This document shows, piece after piece, positions 40,463-47,070 of a DNA stretch of 64,000 nt. Made by a program: the position numbers and the translations under genes. The DNA is from DATBLE01 sp963791425 (lineage in GTDB: Bacteria > Actinomycetota > Thermoleophilia > Gaiellales > Gaiellaceae). Location: assembly GCA_963791425.1 (NCBI GenBank), contig CAWBSE010000004.1, positions 806,001 through 870,000 on the forward strand. The letters run 5' to 3'. The stretch's first letter is position 1. The number at the start of each line of letters is the position of its first letter. The notes below the pieces were generated by a model. That model was not told the DNA's origin and did not search any database. It worked only from the letters and a program-made list of their open reading frames with translations.

Positions 40463-40834
40463 GTGTTGAAGTCGGACACCCCCGATTTCCAGGCATATCT
40501 GGGCAAGGACACACCTCTCTTCCAGAACGAGGCTGAGTTGGAGTGCGCCAAGATCCTCGACTACTACGGGGTTCCGTGGCTGTACGAGCCGCGCACCTTC
40601 GAGCTCGAGGTCAACGAGGACGGCCGCATCCTCGAGGCGTTCGCGCCCGACTTCTACCTCCCCGAGCAGGATCTCTACCTCGAGATCACCGTGATGAAGC
40701 AGTCGCTCGTCACGCGCAAGAACCGGAAGCTCCGGAAGATGAAGGAGCGGTTCCCGGACGTCAACGTCAAGCTCTTCTACAAGCGCGACATCGAGCGCCT
40801 GGGTCAGCGATACGGTCTGAAGCTCGCCTCCTGA
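40463..40834 (+). CDS. PD-(D/E)XK nuclease-fold protein
   Basis: Protein of 123 residues. The first half has NEAELECAKILDYYGVPWLYEPRTFEL, typical of an alpha-helix leading into the nuclease core. FAPDFYLPEQDLYLEITVMK then supplies the Asp, the Glu-x-Thr pair and a Lys, close to the PD-(D/E)XK pattern. The C-terminal helix and strand (KNRKLRKMKERFPDVNVKLFYKRDIERL) complete a minimal restriction-endonuclease-like fold. The physiological role is unknown. It starts at GTG 40463, five bases after TATCCT, and is followed 14 bases later by hpt. Confidence 0.75.
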   Translation: MLKSDTPDFQAYLGKDTPLFQNEAELECAKILDYYGVPWLYEPRTFELEVNEDGRILEAFAPDFYLPEQDLYLEITVMKQSLVTRKNRKLRKMKERFPDVNVKLFYKRDIERLGQRYGLKLAS

Positions 40835-40848
40835 CGGATCTCGGACCG

Positions 40849-41397
40849 GTGGGTCCGCATATCCCGCGCGACGACCGGATCGGGGAGGTCTATCTCTCCG
40901 CGGAGGAGATCGCGACCCGCGTCGCCGAACTCGGCGCCGGCATCGCAGCCGACTACGACGGCCGTGAGCCGCTGCTCGTCGCGTCGCTGAAGGCGAGCTT
41001 CGTCTTCCTCGCCGACCTCACCCGGGCGCTTCCGATCCTGCACGGCGTCGACTTCGTCGAGCTCGCCGGGTACACGTCCGACGAGACCGGCGGCACGCCC
41101 GCGATCCGCTTCCTCAAGGATCTCGACGCGCCGATCGAGGGCCGGGACGTGCTGATCGTCGAGGACGTCGTCGACACCGGGCTGACGCTCAACTACCTCG
41201 CGAAGACGTTCAGGCTGCGCTCACCGGCCTCGCTGGCGGCCGTGACGTTCCTCGACCGCCCCTACCGGCGCCTGGTCGAGGACATCCCGTTGCGCTACGT
41301 CGGGTTCACCGTGCCGGACGAGTTCTTCGTCGGCTACGGCTTCGACATGGACGAGCGGTACCGGAACCTGCCCGACCTGCACGTCCTCAACGGTTAG
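40849..41397 (+). CDS. hpt: Hypoxanthine phosphoribosyltransferase
   Basis: Purine-salvage enzyme of 182 residues that joins hypoxanthine or guanine to PRPP. The PRPP-binding loop VLIVEDVVDTGLTLNYL is near residue 104. The SLKASFVFLADL segment near residue 45 and the C-terminal VPDEFFVGYGFDMDERYRNLPDL complete the type I signature. The GTG at 40849 gives the normal length. It follows the nuclease-fold gene and converges with the M23 peptidase gene, overlapping by four bases. Confidence 0.95.
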   Translation: MGPHIPRDDRIGEVYLSAEEIATRVAELGAGIAADYDGREPLLVASLKASFVFLADLTRALPILHGVDFVELAGYTSDETGGTPAIRFLKDLDAPIEGRDVLIVEDVVDTGLTLNYLAKTFRLRSPASLAAVTFLDRPYRRLVEDIPLRYVGFTVPDEFFVGYGFDMDERYRNLPDLHVLNG

Positions 41398-42557
41398 AGG
41401 TACCCGAGCGGGTCGACCGCCTGGCCGTTGACGCGCACCTCGAAATGGAGGTGCGGCCCGGTCGAGTGGCCGGTCGAGCCGACGTTGCCGATCTCCTGGC
41501 CCTGCGTGACCTGCTCGCCGACCGAGACGCCGATGTGCGACTGGTGGCCGTACGCGGTGGCGAGCCCGCCGCCGTGGTCGATCACGGTCAGGTTCCCGTA
41601 GCCGCCCTCCCAGCCGGCATAGATGACGGTGCCGGACGCAGCGGCCATGATCGGCGTGCCGTAGGCGGCGCCGAGGTCGAGGCCCTCGTGCATCCGTCCC
41701 CAGCGCCAGCCGAACGGGCTCGTGATCGGCGCGTTCACCGGCCAGATGAACCGTCCCGAGCCGCGCACGACGGTCGAATGCGACTGCGCGGCGCGGATCT
41801 TCGCGGCGAGGTCGGCGCTCACCTGCTGGAGCGAGTCGATCTCACTCGCGTCCGCGCGCTCCTGGGCGCTGAGCGACGCGAGGTCGGCCTTCTTGCGGCT
41901 CTGGGCGTCGACGAGCGCGCCCCTGTTCGCCAGCAGGCGGTCTCGCAGCACCCGTACCTGGTGGACGCGGACGGCGACGATTTTCGCCTGGTGGAGCATC
42001 TCCTTGCGGGCGACCTTCGTCCGCGCGAGCGCGACCGCGACGTCGTCGCGCGACGCCCGCACCGAGCGGGCGATCTGCCGGTCGTGGCGCGCGACCAGCT
42101 GTATGTAGTCGATCCCGTCGACGAACGCCGAGAAGCTGCGTGAGGACAGCAGCACGGACAGCTCGTCCGGTGTGCTCGACTCGTACGCGGCGACGAGCCG
42201 GATGTTCAGCCGCCGGATCGCCGTCCGGTACTCATCGCGCAGGAACGCGAGCCGGTCGGTCTGCACCTGGAAGAGCGCGTTCAGCTTGTTGAGCTTGAGC
42301 TCGCGCAGCTCGAGCTCGTGCTCCAGCGGCGCGAGTTGCTCGGAGACGTCGCCGACCTGCTGCTCGAGGCCGCGGATCTGCCCCGAGACCGCGTCGATCT
42401 CCTGCTGGAGCGCGACCTCCTTCTGCTTCGCCGCGGCCACGCGGTCCTGCAGCGAGGTGATCTGCGAGTCGACCGACTGCTTCTTGTCGATGATGTCCGC
42501 CCCCGCAGGCGCAGCGGCGACGAGCACGACGACGAGGCCGAGGAGCAAACGGCGCAT
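41394..42557 (-). CDS. Secreted M23 (LytM/EnvC-type) peptidase with coiled coil
   Basis: Protein of 387 residues. A signal peptide (LLLGLVVVLVAAAPAGA) is followed by long coiled coils (residues about 22-270) and a C-terminal LytM domain. The zinc ligands are seen in GRMHEGLDLGAAYG and GPHLHFEVRVNG. The architecture matches EnvC/NlpD-like amidase activators and true endopeptidases. The intact ligands suggest activity against peptide cross-links. A pair of palindromes lies in its upstream gap. It follows the ccmI-like gene on the same strand. Confidence 0.93.
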   Translation of the reverse strand: MRRLLLGLVVVLVAAAPAGADIIDKKQSVDSQITSLQDRVAAAKQKEVALQQEIDAVSGQIRGLEQQVGDVSEQLAPLEHELELRELKLNKLNALFQVQTDRLAFLRDEYRTAIRRLNIRLVAAYESSTPDELSVLLSSRSFSAFVDGIDYIQLVARHDRQIARSVRASRDDVAVALARTKVARKEMLHQAKIVAVRVHQVRVLRDRLLANRGALVDAQSRKKADLASLSAQERADASEIDSLQQVSADLAAKIRAAQSHSTVVRGSGRFIWPVNAPITSPFGWRWGRMHEGLDLGAAYGTPIMAAASGTVIYAGWEGGYGNLTVIDHGGGLATAYGHQSHIGVSVGEQVTQGQEIGNVGSTGHSTGPHLHFEVRVNGQAVDPLGYL

Positions 42558-42609
42558 CCTGCGTGGTTCGGCAACCGCGGGAGCGCCCCTGCCCGCCGTC
42601 TCCCGGCAA

Positions 42610-42680
42610 GTAACACAGTGTTACAAGCTCTCGAAGCGGCCTGCCGAGGGCGCTCGAGACTTAGTAACACTGTGTTACTA
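42610..42680. repeat. Pair of perfect odd-centred palindromes
   Basis: GTAACAC-A-GTGTTAC (42610-42624) and TAGTAACAC-T-GTGTTACTA (42662-42680) are copies of one palindrome with centres 54 bases apart. They stand between the M23 gene and the ccmI-like gene, and the second contains that gene's stop codon. They look like two operator sites or a mobile palindromic repeat. They are AT-richer than the surroundings, and no T-tract typical of a terminator follows. Confidence 0.7.
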
Positions 42681-42977
42681 GGTCGGACCGGCGGAGCGGG
42701 CGCTCGCGTCGAGGGCTTGCAGCGCCGCGGCCGCGTCTCGGCGTAGCTCGCCGACCGACGCCCGGTAGTCCTCGTCCGAGACCTTGCCGGTGCGGTGGTC
42801 GAACTCGAGCTCCTTGAGCGCCGCGAGGGCGCGGTCACGCTCCTCCTCCTGCGCGAGGCGCTCGGGCAGCGGCTCGTACACGGGCTCGTCCGCCCCGCGC
42901 GCGAGGAACGGGCGCGCCACGAACCAGACCGCGAGCGCGGCCAGCAGCGCACCGATCAGGAGCCCGGCGGCGAGCAC
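42678..42977 (-). CDS. CcmI/CcmH-like small membrane protein
   Basis: Protein of 99 residues. One N-terminal membrane helix (AGLLIGALLAALAVWFVARPF) is followed by a charged helical domain: LAQEEERDRALAALKELEFDHRTGKVSDEDYRASVGELR. This pattern is found in the N-terminal part of CcmI and in small actinobacterial proteins next to ccmF. The thioredoxin-like Cys pair of CcmH is absent. GTG at 42977 abuts the ccmF stop. Confidence 0.78.
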   Translation of the reverse strand: MLAAGLLIGALLAALAVWFVARPFLARGADEPVYEPLPERLAQEEERDRALAALKELEFDHRTGKVSDEDYRASVGELRRDAAAALQALDASARSAGPT

Positions 42978-44968
42978 CTAGCTGTCGGGGGCGAGCCGGC
43001 CGTACCGGATCGCCAGCCGGCGCTCCTCCCGCGCGTCCGGCCAGAGCGTGATCACGGAGCCGAGCAGGAAGACGAACCCGGCGAGCCAGATCATGTTCAC
43101 GAGCGGGTTGATGATCGCCTTGAAGTCGATCGTGCCGTTCCCGTTCACCTGCTCGGTGATCAGGAACAGGTCCTCCCCGGTCAGCCAGTCGGAGCGGATC
43201 GCGACCTCGTTCGAGACCTGCTGCTCGATCGGGTAGTTGTTCTTCCCCGGGTGCATGACCGCGATCCGGTGCCCGCCGCGGAAGACGTCGATGTTGGCGC
43301 GCGTCTCGATCGCGTTCGACGAGCGCCCCGTGGTCGTATTGCGGAAGACGAGCGTGTAGTCGCGCAGCTTGACGGACTGACCCGGCGCGAGCCGGGCGGT
43401 CTTCGATGTGTCGTAGGCGCTCGAGCCGGCGATCCCGATCGCGAGCAGCACGATCGCCGCATGCACGACGTACCCGCCGTAGCGGCGGCGGTTCCGCGCC
43501 ACCAGCGACCCGAACGCGCGCGGCACCGACTCGTGCGGCCAGCGTCCGGCGCGCGGACGTGCCTCGGGCGAACTCGAGCACGATCGTCGCCTGCCACGAA
43601 CGCCGAGAACGTGTACGCGATCAGGCCGGGCAGCGACGAGCCCGCCCCGGCGAAGATCAACGCGAACCCGACCGCGAGCGCGAACGCCGTCGGCCAGAAG
43701 AACACGCGTTTGAGCGACGAGAGCGACGCGCGGCGCCAGGCGATCAGCGGTCCGATGCCCATCAGCAGCAGCAGCGGCAGCCCGAAGCTCCGGAAGAAGA
43801 AGTTGTAGTACGGCCGCCCGACCGTCACCGCCTCGCCGCGAACAGCCTCGGAGAGGATGGGGAACGTCACGCCCCAGAGGATCGTCAGGCACAGGGCGAC
43901 GAGCAGAAGGTTGTTGTAGAGGAACGTCGCCTCGCGCGAGACGAGCGACTCGAGCTTCGTCTTCGAGCGCAGCAGCGGCAGCCGGTAGAAGAGCAGCGCC
44001 ATCGAGGCGACGACGACGAAGCAGATGAAGCCGAGGAACCACGGGCCGATCGAGCTCTCGGTGAACGAGTGGATCGAGTTCAGCACGCCGGAGCGGGTCA
44101 GGAACGTGCCGAACAGCGAGAGCGTGAACGCCAGGATCACGAGCAGCATGTTCCAGACCTTCAGCATCCCCTTCTTCTCCTGCACCATCACCGAGTGCAG
44201 GAACGCCGTGGCGGCGAGCCACGGCATCAGCGCCGCGTTCTCGACCGGATCCCACGCGTAGTACCCGCCCCAGCCGACCTCCTCGTACGCCCACTTCGCG
44301 CCGAGCAGCTGGCCGATGCCGAGGAACATCCAGGCCGCGAGCGTCCAGCGGCGCGTGGCGACGATCCAGCGCTCGTCGGTCCGGCCCGAGAGCATCGCGC
44401 CCATCGCGAACGCGAACGGCACGGTCAGCCCGACGTAGCCGAGGTAGAGCAACGGCGGGTGGATCTGGAAGTACGGGCTCTGCAGGCTGGAGTTGAGCCC
44501 CGCGCCGTCGACGCTCGCGAGTTGCGTGTGGAACGGGCTGGCGACGAAGACGACGAGCATCGAGAAGAACGCCGCGATCACGCCGAGCACGGGGACGACC
44601 CAGACCATCAGCTCACGGCCCGCCTTGCGGTCGAGCAGGACGGCGGCGGCGCTGTAGCCCGTGAGCACGAGCAGCCAGAGCAGCAGCGATCCTTCCTGGC
44701 CGCCGTAGAACGTCGCGAGCTTGTACGGCATCGGCAGCTCGCGGCTCGTGTGCTGGGCGACGTAGCTGAACGTGAAGTCGCTGCGCCCGAGCGCGACCAG
44801 CAGGACGACCGAGGCGACGATCGTGCACAGGAACGCGGCGACGAGCGCGTTCTGCGCCGAGCGGGAGAGCCGCCGCCTGCGCGTGTGCGCGCCCCAGAAG
44901 CCCGCGACGACCGCGTAAAGCGCGAGCCCGAAGCAGACGACGAGCGCTGCCCTACCGAGCTCGGGCAC
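42978..44968 (-). pseudogene. ccmF: Haem lyase subunit CcmF, frame disrupted twice
   Basis: Polytopic subunit that attaches haem to apocytochrome c. The first 460 residues are intact, with the haem-handling WAYEEVGWGGYYAWDPVENAALMPWL motif and TFLTRSGVLNSIHSF. Two one-base shifts occur near 43590 and 43550. The first moves to ATIVLEFARGTSARR in a second frame. The second moves to a third frame, in which SLVARNRRRYGGYVVHAAIVLLAIG and the C-terminal region continue to a proper stop. Removing one base at each site gives 663 codons, exactly family length. It may be a sequence error or a decaying gene. Order ccmE-ccmF-ccmI-like supports identity. Confidence 0.9.
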
Positions 44969-44971
44969 GGC

Positions 44972-45364
44972 TCAGGTCTTCTTGGGCGAGTACTTCGACG
45001 GGCACTTCGTCACCATCGTGCCCGGGACGGCGACGAAGACGCCGTTCTGCATGCGGCCGTCGACCACGATGTCGCGGCCGGCGCGGAAGAGGTCGGGGAC
45101 CTCGCCCTTGTAGAGAACAGCCACGGTGGCCGTTCCCTTCACGTCACGCATGCGGAAGTGGAGCCCGGCGCCGTGCGCGTCACCCGTGACCGGCTTGATC
45201 ACGCGGCCGGAGACCGAGACCTTGCCGGTGTGGCCGGTGAGGGTGCTCGGCCGGAGCGCGGGCGTGCCGCCGCCGGCGATCGACGAGTAGAGCAGGAAGA
45301 TCGCCAGGACGGCCGCGACCGAAAGGGCGATCACCAGGCGCGCGGGACTGCGCTTGCGGGCCAT
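44972..45364 (-). CDS. ccmE: Cytochrome c maturation haem chaperone CcmE, CxxxY type
   Basis: Protein of 130 residues with one N-terminal membrane helix (LVIALSVAAVLAIFLLYSSIAGG) and a beta-barrel domain (VSVSGRVIKPV, VAVLYKGEVPDLFRAGRDIVVDG). The haem-binding His of the classical HxxxY motif is replaced: the residues are C121-P-S-K-Y125. The CxxxY form is known from archaea and some Gram-negative and Gram-positive bacteria with a variant System I. It is followed by ccmF after three bases. TAGAAT (45373-45378) lies eight bases before the ATG. Confidence 0.93.
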   Translation of the reverse strand: MARKRSPARLVIALSVAAVLAIFLLYSSIAGGGTPALRPSTLTGHTGKVSVSGRVIKPVTGDAHGAGLHFRMRDVKGTATVAVLYKGEVPDLFRAGRDIVVDGRMQNGVFVAVPGTMVTKCPSKYSPKKT

Positions 45365-45386
45365 CGGACGCGATTCTAGATGAGGG

Positions 45387-45839
45387 TCAGAACACTACGA
45401 CTGCGAACTGATGCTGCGGGCCGAGCTGGAAGCTGTCGTTGGCGGCGTGGACCGGTGTGATCCGGTACGAACCGTCGGGCAGCGGTGTCACCGTCATCGG
45501 CTGAGGATTGGTGCCGACACCGGAGACGAGTGCCGTACGAGCGACCACGCCGTTGAATTTGATCTGGAAGGCATCACCGATCCGGCGCACCTGGACGGAG
45601 GCGCCGGAGCAGTCGAACCGGCCGTTGAACAGCCTTCGGTCGCTGGAGTAGCCGTCGGCCATGTTCTGGATGCCCTTCACGGGGTCGCCCGTGACGGTGG
45701 CGAAGCCCTTCACCGCGCCGTTGGCACACCGGGGTTGGGCCACGCCCACCCGTTGGCCGACGGCGAAGGCCGAGCCACCTACGGCGAAGAAGAGGGCGAC
45801 TGCGCTGATGACGAGTGCCGGCGCGGGGCGTGTGGACAC
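45387..45839 (-). CDS. Secreted protein of unknown function
   Basis: Protein of 150 residues with a signal peptide (ALVISAVALFFAVGGSAFA) that resembles the start of actinobacterial secreted and collagen-like proteins. The mature part has two Cys (PRCANGAVKG, RFDCSGASVQV) that may form a disulfide, and a beta-rich region ending in FAVVVF. No family is recognised. Its start is GTG 45839, with GGAGG eight bases upstream, in contrast to the leaderless neighbours. Confidence 0.72.
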   Translation of the reverse strand: MSTRPAPALVISAVALFFAVGGSAFAVGQRVGVAQPRCANGAVKGFATVTGDPVKGIQNMADGYSSDRRLFNGRFDCSGASVQVRRIGDAFQIKFNGVVARTALVSGVGTNPQPMTVTPLPDGSYRITPVHAANDSFQLGPQHQFAVVVF

Positions 45840-45907
45840 GGGAGTCCTCCGTTCAGGTTGGGGGTGGTGCGGTGTTTCCCCGAACGGGGCCTGCGACTAA
45901 CCCGAGG

Positions 45908-46156
45908 TTACGGTTCGACCGGTGCCGGCCGGCCGGGGCGGCGCTCCGGCACGCGGTACCCGTGCTCGGCACAGAGCGAACCTGGGGCATCCTCGGTGAG
46001 AGCGTCGCAGTATCCCTTGCCGTACGCGGCCCTCATGAAGGCCCCCACGACTTCGAGGCTCCACTCCGAGATGTCGTTCGCCTCGCGCCAGAGATCGGCG
46101 AGACGGACATCGATGTCGAGCTCGAGCAGGTCGATCCGTGAAGGTCCGCGAGGCAT
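45908..46156 (-). CDS. Small hypothetical protein
   Basis: Protein of 82 residues, soluble and acidic at the start (RIDLLELDIDVRLADLWREANDISEW). A central helix follows (LEVVGAFMRAAYGKGYCDALTE), then a short proline-rich tail containing CAEHGYRVPERRPG. The two Cys and a His could bind a metal, but this is uncertain. TATGGT (46164-46169) seven bases before the ATG supports the chosen start. No family is recognised. Confidence 0.65.
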   Translation of the reverse strand: MPRGPSRIDLLELDIDVRLADLWREANDISEWSLEVVGAFMRAAYGKGYCDALTEDAPGSLCAEHGYRVPERRPGRPAPVEP

Positions 46157-46206
46157 GTGAATCACCATACGGAGGGGACCGGACGGCATTCGGCTAGTCT
46201 CGTGAC

Positions 46207-47070
46207 ATGGGTGACATCCGCGTTGGACCGGCACGTGTGCCGTCGCGCGAGAGCCCGGAAACGGCCGTCGAACTCTTGCTCGAGCGCGGCTACCGGGCGT
46301 GCGAGATCGACTTCGAGGGCGGGTTCTGGATGGACTACCCGTGGGCCACGCGGCTCGGCGAGGTCGCGCGCGACGCCGGAGTCGCGCTTTCCGTGCACGC
46401 GCCCCTGGCCGGGTTTCTCGGGCAGGTCGAGCGCGACAAGAAGCACCGGATGGCGATCGGGATGCTCGACCACTCGGCGGGTGTCGCGACCGCCTGCGGC
46501 GCCGAGCTGGTCGTCATCCACCCCGGCTTCCTGCTCGGACGCACGCGCGAGGACGCGCTCGCGGCGGTGGTCGAGCAGCTCGGCGAGTTGCGCGACCGGC
46601 TCGAGGCGAAGGACCGCGGCGTCGCGTTCGGTGTCGAGGTGATGGGCCGCGTCCGGGAGCTGGGCACCGCCGAGGACGTGTTCGCGATCGCTGCACAGCT
46701 GCCGTGGGTGCGGCCCGTGATCGACTTCGCGCACCTGCACGCGGTCACGGACGGCGGGTTCACCGACGTCGGCGCGTTCACGGGCGTCCTCGAGATCGCC
46801 GACTCGATCCTGGCGGAGGGCGCGCCGTTCCACATCCACTTCAGCGACATCCAGTTCGCGAACCGGAACGAGACGAAGCACCTGCCCTACGGACAGGGAA
46901 CGCTGCGCGCCGAGCCGCTCGCGGAGGCGCTCTCGGCGTTCAAGCGCCCGGCGACGGTGATCTCGGAGTCGCCGGACGAGGCGTCGTCTCAGGCGATCCG
47001 CTCGATCCTCGAGGCGAACGCCGCCGACACGGCGGTTGCCGGCGCGCCCTCCGCCAGGCGGATGCGGTAG
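46207..47070 (+). CDS. AP-endonuclease-2-like / sugar-phosphate isomerase-type TIM barrel
   Basis: Protein of 287 residues with the endonuclease IV fold: LSVHAPLAGFLGQ, LVVIHPGFLLGR, FGVEVMGRVRELG, PVIDFAHLHAV, FHIHFSDIQFANRNETKHLPYGQG and VISESPD. The His, Glu and Asp residues on these strands match the three-metal site of endonuclease IV. Many such proteins repair abasic sites, others are isomerases. TAGTCT (46195-46200) six bases before the ATG suggests a leaderless mRNA. Its last 82 bases overlap the convergent cyclase gene. Confidence 0.86.
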   Translation: MGDIRVGPARVPSRESPETAVELLLERGYRACEIDFEGGFWMDYPWATRLGEVARDAGVALSVHAPLAGFLGQVERDKKHRMAIGMLDHSAGVATACGAELVVIHPGFLLGRTREDALAAVVEQLGELRDRLEAKDRGVAFGVEVMGRVRELGTAEDVFAIAAQLPWVRPVIDFAHLHAVTDGGFTDVGAFTGVLEIADSILAEGAPFHIHFSDIQFANRNETKHLPYGQGTLRAEPLAEALSAFKRPATVISESPDEASSQAIRSILEANAADTAVAGAPSARRMR

